Source of the DNA: Methylophilus sp. 14
GTDB taxonomy: Bacteria > Pseudomonadota > Gammaproteobacteria > Burkholderiales > Methylophilaceae
Direction of reading: 5' to 3'
Assembly (NCBI RefSeq): GCF_015354345.1
Contig: NZ_JADKYS010000007.1
Location: forward strand, 1 to 64,000
Length of the DNA stretch: 64,000 nucleotides
Part shown: positions 34,909-44,361 of the stretch, in pieces
How the letters are laid out: the number at the start of each line of letters is the position of its first letter
Position numbering within the stretch: the stretch's first letter is position 1
Notes under the pieces: model-generated
What the model was told of the DNA's origin: nothing
The model's input: only the letters and a program-made list of their open reading frames with translations
Database searches by the model: none
Position numbers and translations under genes: made by a program

Positions 34909-36000
34909 TCAAGGTTGCAATTTAGCCTGGATACGCAGATCCTGGCCAAACTGGCGCACATCAAGCATATTCAAATCACGCACCGCTGACATTTGCGTAA
35001 GCTCAGGCAAGGCAAACATGCCACGGGCAGTGTGGCCCATCAATTTAGGCGCGTAATACAGTAATAACTCATCAACGTAGCGGCTCTGCAGAAATGCACC
35101 ATTTAAAGTAGCGCCTGCTTCAATCAGCACCTCATTGCATGGCAATGCCGTCAGTGCCTGCATCAACGCAGCAAGATCAACCTGACCTTGCGCATTCGGC
35201 GCCTGCAAGGTGCGCACGCCCATCACCTGTAATATTTCCAACTTGGCAGCGTCACCTTGTGCATAAGCCACCAGCGCATTGCCATCCTGCAACACCTTGG
35301 CATCAATCGGGATACGCAACTGGCTATCCACAATCACCCGCAACGGTTGCCTCGGGGTATTCACGTCGCGCACCGTCAACGAGGAATCGTCTTGCAGGAT
35401 GCTGGCAATGCCGGTGACAATGGCACAACTTTGCGCGCGCCAGTGATGCACATCTTTGCGCGCAGCGGCCGAGGTAATCCATTGGCTATGGCCATTGGCT
35501 AACGCCGTACGGCCATCCAGGCTGGCGGCCACTTTGAGGCGCACATAAGGCCGCTGCTGGGTCATGCGCTGGATAAAGCCAGGGTTGAGAGCACGCGCCT
35601 GTGCCTCACACACGCCCACCGTGACCGCAATGCCCTGCGCCTGCAAACGCGCAATGCCATTGCCTGCCACCAGCGGATTCGGGTCCTGCATGGCGACCAC
35701 GACACGGCTCACACCTGCATTCACCAGCGCATCGGCACAAGGCGGCGTGCGGCCAAAATGACTGCATGGCTCAAGCGTCACATAGGCAGTGGCGCCACGT
35801 GCCTGCTCAGCCGCCGCACGTAAGGCATGCACCTCGGCATGCGGCTCACCGGCTTTGAGATGTGCGCCCTCGCCGACCACCTGACCATTGCTAACAATCA
35901 CGCAGCCCACACGCGGGTTGGGCGTCGTGGTATATAGTCCGCGCGCGCCCAGTCGCAGCGCGCGCGTCATCCATTCAATATCTTGTGAGGTCACTTGCAT
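34909..36000 (-). CDS. ribD: Riboflavin biosynthesis deaminase/reductase RibD
   Basis: 363 residues from ATG 36000 (a GTG at 36030 is also possible). The deaminase half has HAEVHALRAA and PCSHFGRTPPCADAL (zinc and catalytic residues); the reductase half has VRLKVAASLDGRTALANGHSQWI. Carries out two successive steps of riboflavin synthesis. In many betaproteobacteria ribD directly follows glyA-nrdR; here a 3.9 kb block separates them. Confidence 0.93.
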   Translation of the reverse strand: MQVTSQDIEWMTRALRLGARGLYTTTPNPRVGCVIVSNGQVVGEGAHLKAGEPHAEVHALRAAAEQARGATAYVTLEPCSHFGRTPPCADALVNAGVSRVVVAMQDPNPLVAGNGIARLQAQGIAVTVGVCEAQARALNPGFIQRMTQQRPYVRLKVAASLDGRTALANGHSQWITSAAARKDVHHWRAQSCAIVTGIASILQDDSSLTVRDVNTPRQPLRVIVDSQLRIPIDAKVLQDGNALVAYAQGDAAKLEILQVMGVRTLQAPNAQGQVDLAALMQALTALPCNEVLIEAGATLNGAFLQSRYVDELLLYYAPKLMGHTARGMFALPELTQMSAVRDLNMLDVRQFGQDLRIQAKLQP

Positions 36001-36179
36001 AGACTGCAATGATACAAAAAAACACGGCACTGCGGTTTTTTGTCGTTGCCTTGCGCGCCATAACCCACCAACGTGCCCGACAAACCCTGCCTTACCCTCA
36101 CCGCTTAACTGTTGAATACCGTGGTATTTGCCAGTTTTTTTGCCGCTAACCTTCGCGCGCGATAGCGCTACACTGAGGC

Positions 36180-38327
36180 ATGATTTATATTGCTGACCCT
36201 AATCCATGGCTGGCGCTGTATGCACAACCGCTACAGGCGCGCACCACCCCGCCCACTGCTGATTTGCAAGACTTTTTGTCTGACTATGCCAGATCGCAAG
36301 ACTTAGCCAACCCGGTGACTATAGACACTCATGCCGAGTGGCAAGCCATGCTCGCGCAAGCGTTGGCCAGCCTGCCGGACAGCTTGCTGAACATCCTCGG
36401 CAAGTCTGTGCTGGGCATCTTTTTTGCACGCGGCATCGGCGCCTCCGGCCTGACAGACATGGTCGCTCTGGGCGATGGCAGCACAAATATCGGGTTTGTC
36501 GTGGTGATTGACAGCGATGCTTTCCAGCATGCCTCGGCCAACCACTGGGCCAGCTGGAAAGAACAGTCAGCGTTTGCCGCGCATCCAGGCGTGCAGATTG
36601 ATGTCAAGATTGCCGACCCCGCTAATGATCAACGCCTGCAAGCCTTGCGCTTTTTGCTCCTGCACGAGTTTGGCCATGTATTAGCAACAATGACGGATAT
36701 CTGTCCTAAAGAATGGTCATTCCCGCTACCCAAACTGGCAGGCCATTTCAGCAAGCTCAGCTGGCAAACCACGGGTGACAAGCTGATTCGGCCAGAGCAG
36801 AATTTTCCGCATCGTGAAAAAATTTCGTTTTACCGCCAACCAGCCATTCACGCCAGCCAGGCAATCGATCTTTACCGCGACCTGGCAAGAACGGCGTTTC
36901 CGACGCTGTATGCCAGCATGGATGTGCAGGAAGACTTTGCAGAGTGCTTTGCTACCTATGTACACACCCAATTACTGGGTCAGCCATATACCGTGCAACT
37001 CAGCGTCGACAATCAACTGGTATTGACCAGCGACGACTTCTGGGCCTCGCCCCGTGCCAGCGAAAAACGTCGCTATATGTACAATCTATTGCAGTCCCTG
37101 GAACACAATAATGCAGGGCACACCTTTCAGGGTCTTGCGCCTTTCCTGCGCATGAGCCTGAATGGCGCAGACTTGCGATCACATGGGCAATCGTTACTAG
37201 TACAGGCGAACCAGGATCAAGACAACGCGATTTTGTGGATGAACCTGGCGACAGTATTTTTATGCCTGAAAATGCGTGACATGGGATTAGCCATACAGGA
37301 GCAAGCCTTATCGCTGCAACGCCTGTATATCAGACCGGCAAACTGTAGACCGCCAAAATTCCGCCTGCTGATGATCATGACCCCGGGCGATTTGTCTGAA
37401 AACACCCCCATTGATTGTCTGCTGGAAAACAGCCCGGTCGAGCTGCTGTATTACTATGCGTCAGTCGAGCAGCCATTGCCATCGCCCATGCCTGAACACG
37501 ATGCGGTGATGGTCGCACTCTCAGATAGCCAGGCCAACCGCGCCTTGCTGCTGGCGGTACAAGCCAGCCTGCTTGACCACGCACGGCCGGTGATTAATCC
37601 ACCACACCTGTTGCCGAATGTGAATCGTGACCAGCTCAGTGAGTTGCTACAAGGCATCGCCGGGCTGGATATGCCACGCACACACCGATTAACCCGCAGC
37701 CAGGTCGTCACGCGCCTGAGCATGCAGCGCCCCACAGAAACAACTGAGCAGGATGCATTGCCTACCCTACCCTTGATTATCCGTCCGGTCGGCTCGCAAG
37801 CCGGTAACGATTTGGCCAGGATCACCCAGGCAACTGAACTGGCAGACTATTTGAAACAGGTCCAAAGTACATCTTTCTTTGTATCGCGCTTTGTCGATTA
37901 CAGCAGCCAGGATGGCCAGTTCCGTAAATACCGCATCGCCATGCTACGCGGCCAGCCGTTTATCTGCCATATGGCGATTTCGAGTGACTGGATGGTGCAT
38001 TACGTCAATGCCGGTATGTATGACTCTGCCGACAAACGGGCAGAAGAAGGCGCGTTTATGCAGAATTTTGCCAGTTTTGCCACGCGCCACCAGGCAGCGC
38101 TGGCCGCGATTTACCAGCGTTTGCAGCTCGACTATTTGTGCATCGATTGTGCAGAGACTAAAGACGGCAAATTACTGGTATTTGAAATCGACCACATCAT
38201 GGCCGTGCATGCCATGGACTCTGCCAGCCTGTTCCCGTTTAAAGCCGGGCAAATCGGCAAGTTACAGCAAGCCTTTGAGCAGTATTTATACGCATTACAG
38301 CCGCAACCTTTATTGGAGAGCGCATGA
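36180..38327 (+). CDS. Peptidase-like / TPR / ATP-grasp fusion protein
   Basis: 715 residues in three parts. Residues about 1-300 resemble a zinc peptidase: LLLHEFGHVLATM near residue 162 (HExxH) and EDFAECFATYVHT near 250 (possible third ligand). Residues about 310-400 are TPR-like (NAILWMNLATVFLCLKMRDMG). Residues about 470-710 are an ATP-grasp domain: LIIRPVGSQAG, FFVSRFVDYSSQDGQFRKYR, LDYLCIDCAETKDGKLLVFEID. Similar TPR/ATP-grasp proteins exist in other proteobacteria; the N-terminal peptidase part is less familiar. The ribosome site is poor (GAGG only one base before ATG). Overlaps serC by 4 bp. Cytoplasmic. Substrate unknown. Confidence 0.7.
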   Translation: MIYIADPNPWLALYAQPLQARTTPPTADLQDFLSDYARSQDLANPVTIDTHAEWQAMLAQALASLPDSLLNILGKSVLGIFFARGIGASGLTDMVALGDGSTNIGFVVVIDSDAFQHASANHWASWKEQSAFAAHPGVQIDVKIADPANDQRLQALRFLLLHEFGHVLATMTDICPKEWSFPLPKLAGHFSKLSWQTTGDKLIRPEQNFPHREKISFYRQPAIHASQAIDLYRDLARTAFPTLYASMDVQEDFAECFATYVHTQLLGQPYTVQLSVDNQLVLTSDDFWASPRASEKRRYMYNLLQSLEHNNAGHTFQGLAPFLRMSLNGADLRSHGQSLLVQANQDQDNAILWMNLATVFLCLKMRDMGLAIQEQALSLQRLYIRPANCRPPKFRLLMIMTPGDLSENTPIDCLLENSPVELLYYYASVEQPLPSPMPEHDAVMVALSDSQANRALLLAVQASLLDHARPVINPPHLLPNVNRDQLSELLQGIAGLDMPRTHRLTRSQVVTRLSMQRPTETTEQDALPTLPLIIRPVGSQAGNDLARITQATELADYLKQVQSTSFFVSRFVDYSSQDGQFRKYRIAMLRGQPFICHMAISSDWMVHYVNAGMYDSADKRAEEGAFMQNFASFATRHQAALAAIYQRLQLDYLCIDCAETKDGKLLVFEIDHIMAVHAMDSASLFPFKAGQIGKLQQAFEQYLYALQPQPLLESA

Positions 38328-39463
38328 TGAAACTAAGTGCCAATCAACTGAATTTTTCTGGCGGTCCGGGTGCATTGCCCGAGAGCGTATTGCAACAACT
38401 GCATACCGCCATGCTCTGTGTGCCAGACGTCGGCTTGTCCATTTTAGGCATCAGCCATCGCTCTGAGTGGTTTGCGCAAGTGGTGCATGAACTGGAAGAC
38501 AATGTCCGCCATTTGATGGGTTTGCCACCAACCACGCGCGTGCTCATGATGCAAGGCGGTGCCACGCAACAGTTTTCCATGCTGCCAATGAATCTGCTAC
38601 GCAACGGACAGTCGGCAGACTATATCCATAGCGGCTACTGGAGTGGCAAGGCGATTCATGAAGCGGAGAAATCCGGCCAACTGCACTTGGCCTGGAGCGG
38701 TAAAGCGGACCAGTTTGGCCGCTTGCCTACAGATGCTGAGTTACAGCTCTCTAAAGATGCGGCCTATTTTCACTATATATCGAATGAGACGGTAGAAGGG
38801 TTGCAGTTCCATCGCGTGCCTGGCCGCGACGACGTACCGCGTATCTGTGATATGTCCTCAGACCTGTTATCGGCGCCAGGGGACTTTAATCGCTACGCCA
38901 TGATCTACGCCCATGCGCAAAAAAATATCGGCCCGGCTGGCGTCACACTGGTGATTCTGCGTGATGACTTCATGCGCACCCTGCCCGATGATTTGCCAGG
39001 CTTTATCAATTATCACGCGCAAGCCGATGCGCACTCCATTTACAACACACCACCGGTATTTGCGATTTATAGTGTGTTGCTGGTCACGCGCTGGTTACGC
39101 CACGACATGGGCGGCTTGCACAATATGGCCAAACGCAACCAGGCCAAGGCAGACTGTTTATATCAGGTGCTGGATGACCATGCCGACTTTTACCGTGGCC
39201 GTGCGGCAGTGGCTGACCGCTCCAAGATGAATGTGGTATTTAATTTGCCGAACGCCGAGATCGAGCAAGCATTTTTTCAGCAAGCACAACTGGCAGGGTT
39301 TTCAGGCTTGAATGGCCACCGTAGCATAGGCGGCATCCGCGCGTCGATTTATAACGGCTTAGAGCTGGCAGCCGCTGAACAACTGGCCGACTTTATGCAA
39401 ACATTTCGCCAGGGTTATAAAGTAACATCCGCAACCACGGCTTTGTCGCCTGCCTACGCTTAA
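38324..39463 (+). CDS. serC: Phosphoserine aminotransferase SerC-like
   Basis: 379 residues of the class V aminotransferase fold: NQLNFSGGPGALPESVLQQL, ISHRSEWFAQV, a PLP lysine in YAHAQKNIGPAGVTLVI, and a C-terminal GLNGHRSIGGIRASIYNGL. It fits SerC, converting 3-phosphohydroxypyruvate with glutamate to phosphoserine (and possibly the PdxC step of B6 synthesis). It starts within the stop of the ATP-grasp fusion gene, so the two are coupled. Whether it is the only serC in the genome cannot be known here. Confidence 0.88.
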   Translation: MMKLSANQLNFSGGPGALPESVLQQLHTAMLCVPDVGLSILGISHRSEWFAQVVHELEDNVRHLMGLPPTTRVLMMQGGATQQFSMLPMNLLRNGQSADYIHSGYWSGKAIHEAEKSGQLHLAWSGKADQFGRLPTDAELQLSKDAAYFHYISNETVEGLQFHRVPGRDDVPRICDMSSDLLSAPGDFNRYAMIYAHAQKNIGPAGVTLVILRDDFMRTLPDDLPGFINYHAQADAHSIYNTPPVFAIYSVLLVTRWLRHDMGGLHNMAKRNQAKADCLYQVLDDHADFYRGRAAVADRSKMNVVFNLPNAEIEQAFFQQAQLAGFSGLNGHRSIGGIRASIYNGLELAAAEQLADFMQTFRQGYKVTSATTALSPAYA

Positions 39464-39475
39464 CCGACCAAAGGT

Positions 39476-39853
39476 TTAGTGCGAAGAAATCTGGCTATGG
39501 GTTAAACGCCCATCCTGGTCAAAATAAATGCGCAGGGCGTGATAGACATGCATGCACTTACCAAGGTCATACTCTAGCGCGTTGGCATCTTCCAGGCTAG
39601 GACGGCCCAGCAAGGCCATGACGGCTTCTTTTTTAGCGCCACGGATAAGGATGTGATTTTTCAGGTCGTAGGCCATGTCACCGCGGCGACATTCTTTTTG
39701 CACCGTATTGGCAAGTTCCATCCAGCGTGTCTGCTCAAACTTGTCACTGCCAAACACCGCCTGGTCTTTAAATGCCCACCAGGTAAAAAACACGATGGTG
39801 AGGATGACAGTGAATACCGCTAACGCAATTGCAGACAACTTGATCAGTTTCAT
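39476..39853 (-). CDS. Hypothetical membrane-anchored protein (BamE-like domain possible)
   Basis: 125 residues: one N-terminal membrane helix (LSAIALAVFTVILTIVFFTWWAF) and a small domain with KKEAVMALLGRPSLEDANALEYDL and IYFDQDGRLTH. The last two segments resemble the SmpA/BamE fold (LLG.P, then strands ending in FD..G.L). It follows nrdR by 20 nt. Role unknown. Confidence 0.6.
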   Translation of the reverse strand: MKLIKLSAIALAVFTVILTIVFFTWWAFKDQAVFGSDKFEQTRWMELANTVQKECRRGDMAYDLKNHILIRGAKKEAVMALLGRPSLEDANALEYDLGKCMHVYHALRIYFDQDGRLTHSQISSH

Positions 39854-39873
39854 GCCCCCCGCCGCCTTTCGGA

Positions 39874-40338
39874 TTATGTATCGCTATCGGTCACATCCAG
39901 GTCACGGATAGCGTTATGGAAATCATCCACATCCGAAAAGCTTCTATACACCGAAGCAAAGCGGATATACGCCACCTGATCCATTTGTTTTAATTCTTGC
40001 ATCACGGTTTCACCCAGCAGGCGCGCAGGCACTTCGCGCACACCCAAACCGAGCACTTTTTGAATAATGCGGTCCATGGCCTTATCCACATATTCGGTCG
40101 GCACTGGGCGCTTATGCAGCGCGCGCGTAAATGACACGCGCAATTTTTCGCGCTTGAACTCTTCGCGGTTGCCGTTTTGCTTGACCACTTGCGGCAGATG
40201 CAACTCTGCCGTTTCATAGGTGGTAAAGCGCTTATCGCAGACCTGGCAACGACGACGCCTGCGGATGGAATTTCCTTCCTCATTGAGTCGGGAATCCACC
40301 ACCTGCGTATCATCAGCACCGCAAAAAGGACATTTCAT
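39874..40338 (-). CDS. nrdR: Ribonucleotide reductase regulator NrdR
   Basis: 154 residues: N-terminal zinc ribbon ([17 protein letters not shown] and [12 protein letters not shown]) then an ATP-cone domain ([16 protein letters not shown]). Represses nrd genes according to ATP/dATP. 21 nt after glyA on the same strand, the usual glyA-nrdR arrangement. Confidence 0.96.
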   Translation of the reverse strand: MKCPFCGADDTQVVDSRLNEEGNSIRRRRRCQVCDKRFTTYETAELHLPQVVKQNGNREEFKREKLRVSFTRALHKRPVPTEYVDKAMDRIIQKVLGLGVREVPARLLGETVMQELKQMDQVAYIRFASVYRSFSDVDDFHNAIRDLDVTDSDT

Positions 40339-40359
40339 GGCTAAAAACGGCCGTAGAAA

Positions 40360-41607
40360 TTACTTGCCGTATACCGGGAATTTGTCAGTCAAGGCGTGTA
40401 CTTTGGCTTTCACCGTTGCAATCACTTCTGCATTTTCCGGGTTGTCCAGCACGTCAGCAATCAGGTTAGCCACTTGCTCGGCTTCCGCCTCTTTAAAGCC
40501 ACGCGTCGTAATCGCTGGCGAACCGATACGGATACCCGAAGTCACGAATGGGCTCTCAGGATCGTTAGGAATCGCGTTTTTGTTCACGGTAATGTGCGCC
40601 TGGCCGAGGAAAGCGTCAGCTGCTTTACCGGTCAAGCCTTTAGGACGCAGGTCTACCAAAAACACGTGTGACTCAGTACGGCCAGAGATAATGCGCAAAC
40701 CGCGTGCCGCCAGGGTTTTGGCCATCACGCTGGCGTTTTTCAACACTTGTTCTTGATACACCTTGAACTCAGGTTGTGCTGCCTCAAGGAAAGCGGTCGC
40801 TTTACCGGCGATGACATGCATCAACGGGCCACCTTGCAAGCTTGGGAACACGTTGGAGTTGATGGATTTTTCAAACTCGGCTTTGGCCATGATGATACCG
40901 CCACGTGGGCCGCGCAAAGTCTTGTGCGTGGTAGAAGTGACGAAGTCAGCATGTGGCACCGGGTTAGGGTAAACACCAGCGGCGATCAGGCCTGAGTAGT
41001 GCGCCATGTCGACCATGAAATAAGCACCGACTTTTTTAGCGATTTCGGCCATCCGTGCCCAGTCAAAACGCAAGGCGTAAGCAGACGCGCCACCAATCAG
41101 CAACTTTGGTTTGCACTCGATGGCAATACGCTCCATCTCGTCGTAGTCGATTTCTTCTTTGTCGTTCAGGCCGTAAGGCACAATGTTGAACAACTTGCCG
41201 GACAAGTTGGCCGGGGAACCATGCGTCAAGTGACCGCCGTGGCCCAGGTTCATGCCCATGACAGTATCACCTGGTTTCAGGATGGAGAAATACACCGCCT
41301 GGTTGGCTTGTGAACCGGAGTGTGGCTGCACGTTGGCATACTCAGCGCCATAGAGCGCTTTCAGGCGGTCAATCGCCAGCTGCTCGACTTGGTCAACAAA
41401 CTCACAGCCGCCATAGAAACGCTTGCCTGGATAACCTTCTGCATACTTGTTAGTCAGTTGCGAGCCTTGTGCTTCCATCACCGCTGGGCTGGTATAGTTT
41501 TCTGAAGCAATCAGCTCGATATGCTGATGCTGACGCTCTACTTCAGAAGAAATCATTGTGGCCAACGCCGGGTCTGCAACGCTTAAGTTTCTTGAAAAGC
41601 TAAACAT
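40360..41607 (-). CDS. glyA: Serine hydroxymethyltransferase
   Basis: 415 residues from ATG 41607. Signature segments are [20 protein letters not shown], the PLP lysine in [16 protein letters not shown], and [15 protein letters not shown] near the C-terminus. Interconverts serine and glycine with tetrahydrofolate, an important one-carbon junction in methylotrophs. A longer frame to 41670 lacks a start with a ribosome site. No glycine riboswitch is recognised upstream. Confidence 0.96.
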   Translation of the reverse strand: MFSFSRNLSVADPALATMISSEVERQHQHIELIASENYTSPAVMEAQGSQLTNKYAEGYPGKRFYGGCEFVDQVEQLAIDRLKALYGAEYANVQPHSGSQANQAVYFSILKPGDTVMGMNLGHGGHLTHGSPANLSGKLFNIVPYGLNDKEEIDYDEMERIAIECKPKLLIGGASAYALRFDWARMAEIAKKVGAYFMVDMAHYSGLIAAGVYPNPVPHADFVTSTTHKTLRGPRGGIIMAKAEFEKSINSNVFPSLQGGPLMHVIAGKATAFLEAAQPEFKVYQEQVLKNASVMAKTLAARGLRIISGRTESHVFLVDLRPKGLTGKAADAFLGQAHITVNKNAIPNDPESPFVTSGIRIGSPAITTRGFKEAEAEQVANLIADVLDNPENAEVIATVKAKVHALTDKFPVYGK

Positions 41608-41782
41608 GACGATCAAGTTTCCGTATTCACAAAAATAAAGCGTGATTTTACCATGAGGCGACCCCTGCATGCATCTTTAGCATCACACCGGCAAAGACGC
41701 CCCGGTTTTGTGCTCTAAAAGCGCATCATCAAGTCACAAGATAGTGGATGCAATCATTCAGTGCGCTAATCAGGCCACAGAC

Positions 41783-41900
41783 GCACCAAATAAGTGCACA
41801 CAATCCAACAGTTGCTGAACTGGCAGCAGACCTAAAAAACACAAAAACAAACTATCTATATGATTTAAATAGGATTATTAAACTTGGCATAACTTATGCT
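41783..41900 (+). promoter_or_regulatory. NtrC-like enhancer and sigma-54 promoter of a predicted small RNA
   Basis: The 383 bp between glyA and the AsmA gene holds, on the plus strand, TTGGCATAACTTATGCT (41885-41900) with exact GG-N10-GC spacing and strong agreement with the RpoN consensus. About 90 bp upstream is GCAC-CAAATAA-GTGC (41783-41797), an NtrC-type site identical in layout to the one upstream of amtB in this window. No plus-strand gene follows; a terminator appears 50 bp downstream. Confidence 0.6.
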
Positions 41901-41910
41901 AATTAATAAC

Positions 41911-41970
41911 CGTAAGCGTATATCTCCAAAATCGCTCCCTAAACCCAACTTCGGTTGGGTTCTTTTTTTG
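41911..41970 (+). ncRNA. Predicted nitrogen-regulated small RNA (about 60 nt)
   Basis: Start is predicted 12 bp downstream of the sigma-54 -12 element and the end at a canonical terminator (stem AACCCAAC / GTTGGGTT with TTCG loop, then T7). The transcript has no ATG and no reading frame. Its unpaired 5' part contains pyrimidine-rich ATCTCC and GCTCCCT motifs that could pair with Shine-Dalgarno sequences. Layout recalls NrsZ of Pseudomonas (NtrC/RpoN-dependent), though no homology is claimed. Prediction only. Confidence 0.5.
41942..41970 (+). terminator. Rho-independent terminator (UUCG tetraloop)
   Basis: Perfect 8 bp stem closed by a TTCG tetraloop and followed by C then T7 on the plus strand. 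The opposite strand has no T-run, so it does not serve the minus-strand AsmA gene, whose stop lies 21 nt further right. Confidence 0.85.
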
Positions 41971-41990
41971 TCATCGCCCACCATAGGCCT

Positions 41991-44024
41991 TTAATGCTTG
42001 CGCGCTTTCAGTTGTTGCAGCGTTTTCTGGCAACCTTCATCTGCCGTATCTGACGCACTGCCAGAATCAAGAAAAGGCAGGATCACCGCAAATGGGTTAA
42101 TCAACGCCAACAGCACGCCGCCTGCGACACGCGCGGCAATCGGCCCGGGGCTCAGCGATACCTTAGGGTCTACAAACGGCCCGGTGACCAGAATGGGCGA
42201 GCGCACCGTTAATGGTGAAAAGTTTTTCGGGCTGGCTTGCAGCTTGAGGTTAAGCTGCTCCTGCCCCAAATTAACATCACCGAGTACGTTCACGGTGGTC
42301 ACCGGCGTATCGATGATGGCAGCCTCCGGCGTCAGCACGCCCTGCTTGGCATGCCAGCCCATGGCCGCACATTGCATGGGCAAGGGTTGGTCGCCTTTCA
42401 TCAGCACGCCCACGGCTTGCGCAATATCCAGGCCTGCGGCTTCCACCACCAGGTGTGAAATCTCGCCTTCGCGCACCATGAGTGCCAGCTGACCATCCAG
42501 CGACTTAAGCAAAGCCGCCGTGGAGCGGCCACGCCCTTGCAAGCTGGCCTTGCCATTTAACTTACCCGAGATATACGCCGGTGCTGCATTGACTGGCGGT
42601 TGCTGAGCAGAGGATTGTTTACCTGATGACTTTTTGGCGTCAGGCGTCACTTTTAGCCATTGCTCCAGACGGATATCGCGCACTGCCAACTGGATATCCC
42701 ACTCGGGCGCAGGCGGTGGTGATAGGTCCGTATTGCTGGCGTCATGTGCATCGATACTCAGCGCACCTGTGAGTATGCCTTGCGCGGTACTGGCTTCGAG
42801 TTCGGCCAGGCTTAATTTGTGTTTAAGCAACGTCAGGCGCAACTTCAAGGGTGAAATCCGCTGTTTAAAGGCATTGCCTAAATCCACCGCATCCAGGTGT
42901 ACATCAATATCTGCATTCATGCGGCCATAAGTACTGAAATCCAGCGACTCGTCTGGAAAAAGCTTACCTGGATGCGCTTTATCCTGCGTTGCGCCAAACG
43001 CGGGCGCTAAATCCGCCAGCATGAGTAGTGCGCCTTGCAATTTGCCCCGCAGCATGGGTGTTTCAGGCGCAAAGTCATACACAAACTGCCCGGATAATCG
43101 GCTACGCCCAATATGCGCAGAAGGGATATTCACTTGCCATTGATCCGTGCCCTTTTCAATATCGGCGCTGACTTTAAAGGCGGCGGTACGCGGGAATGTC
43201 AGGTCGAGCAGATCGCCCACATCGGCCAGCGAGCCCCCCTTGACCTCCACTTTGCCTTTCACGCGCTGCGTGCCGAACAAATCATACACCGCCCCCCGAA
43301 ATTGCGCGTTGACTGCGCCATACTTCAACCAGCCTTGAGAGTTAATCGGCGGAGACTGGCTGCCCTGGGTCGCCACTGGCAAAAAGCCTTGGGTCACGAG
43401 CTCACCCTGTATCGGTAACTTGCGAAACTGGCCATTGATTTTCACGCGGGATTCCGGCGTGGCGAGATGTTCACCTTCTTCGGTAAAAAATGTCACAGCC
43501 AGCTCGGCATCGGTCACGGCGTCAGCTACTTTTGCCTGCCCCTGATTCACTGCCAGTTGCTCAATCAGCGGAAAAGGCCGTGGCGGGCCGCTATCATCCA
43601 GCTCAAACGCCCAACTCGCATGCCGGTCTGCGCGGCGCAGCAAGTAGGTATTGAGTTGATCCGCACGAATCGCTGCAATGCGGTAAGGATCGGTGTCTTT
43701 GAGCGACCACAGATCGCGATAACGCAACGCCAGGTCCAGGCCATGCGCATCGACAAAATAAGGGGCGTCAAAACCTTCTGGCGCCGACAGTTTTAATCCA
43801 CCCACCTGCAGGCGAATGCCACCTAGCAACTGCAAGCGAAACGGACGTTCAATCACGACTGAACGGTGCAATTTATCTTGCAGCAATTGTTGTAAGGGCT
43901 GACGCAGAAACGGCCAGCCGGCGATTTCACTGGCAATCACGGCCAGCACCAACACCAGCAAGATCCCGGCAATCCAGTTGCTGATAGGCGCAGATTTTTT
44001 TGTTGTTATGTCAGTCTCATTCAT
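41991..44024 (-). CDS. AsmA-family envelope protein
   Basis: 677 residues with one N-terminal membrane helix (WIAGILLVLVLAVIASEIAGW) and a long periplasmic part. The N-terminal AsmA region includes RSVVIERPFRLQLLGGIRLQVG; the C-terminal part has GEISHLVVEAAGLDIAQAVGV and the ILVTGPFVDPKVSLSPGPI segment typical of the AsmA C-terminus. AsmA-like proteins belong to the bridge-like lipid transfer group in the envelope. Specific role not known. Confidence 0.88.
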   Translation of the reverse strand: MNETDITTKKSAPISNWIAGILLVLVLAVIASEIAGWPFLRQPLQQLLQDKLHRSVVIERPFRLQLLGGIRLQVGGLKLSAPEGFDAPYFVDAHGLDLALRYRDLWSLKDTDPYRIAAIRADQLNTYLLRRADRHASWAFELDDSGPPRPFPLIEQLAVNQGQAKVADAVTDAELAVTFFTEEGEHLATPESRVKINGQFRKLPIQGELVTQGFLPVATQGSQSPPINSQGWLKYGAVNAQFRGAVYDLFGTQRVKGKVEVKGGSLADVGDLLDLTFPRTAAFKVSADIEKGTDQWQVNIPSAHIGRSRLSGQFVYDFAPETPMLRGKLQGALLMLADLAPAFGATQDKAHPGKLFPDESLDFSTYGRMNADIDVHLDAVDLGNAFKQRISPLKLRLTLLKHKLSLAELEASTAQGILTGALSIDAHDASNTDLSPPPAPEWDIQLAVRDIRLEQWLKVTPDAKKSSGKQSSAQQPPVNAAPAYISGKLNGKASLQGRGRSTAALLKSLDGQLALMVREGEISHLVVEAAGLDIAQAVGVLMKGDQPLPMQCAAMGWHAKQGVLTPEAAIIDTPVTTVNVLGDVNLGQEQLNLKLQASPKNFSPLTVRSPILVTGPFVDPKVSLSPGPIAARVAGGVLLALINPFAVILPFLDSGSASDTADEGCQKTLQQLKARKH

Positions 44025-44166
44025 AGCTGGTCATGATGACAATGATCCGTCAGCATGGCTAGTCCGCCGTGGCTGACACACGTGTAGGCCGATTCTGTCA
44101 AAGCGATTGCTGCTGTCAGTTATAATAAGGGCATCAACACACACTTAAATACTGGAGCCGATTGTA

Positions 44167-44361
44167 ATGAAATGGACCGATAGCCAGCGTATCGCTGAAG
44201 ACCTGTATGACAAATTCCCCGAGGTGGACCCAAAAACCATCCGCTTTACCGACCTGATGCAATGGGTACTTGAATTGGACGGTTTTAACGACGATCCTGC
44301 CCATTGTGGCGAAAAAATCCTCGAGGCGATTCAACTGGCCTGGATTGAGGAAGCCGAGTAA
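44167..44361 (+). CDS. iscX: Fe-S assembly protein IscX
   Basis: 64 residues: MKWTDSQRIAEDLYDKFPEV, then FTDLMQWVLELDGFNDDP and a final EAIQLAWIEE, the full IscX/YfhJ sequence pattern. It binds IscS and iron and modulates cluster assembly. Here it is detached from any isc operon and lies directly (0 nt gap) before a phosphohexomutase gene. Confidence 0.93.
   Translation: MKWTDSQRIAEDLYDKFPEVDPKTIRFTDLMQWVLELDGFNDDPAHCGEKILEAIQLAWIEEAE

Noticed and set aside
41608-41900. Possible glycine riboswitch in front of glyA
   Set aside because: No glycine aptamer core could be recognised and the terminator there is on the opposite strand, so it cannot control glyA.
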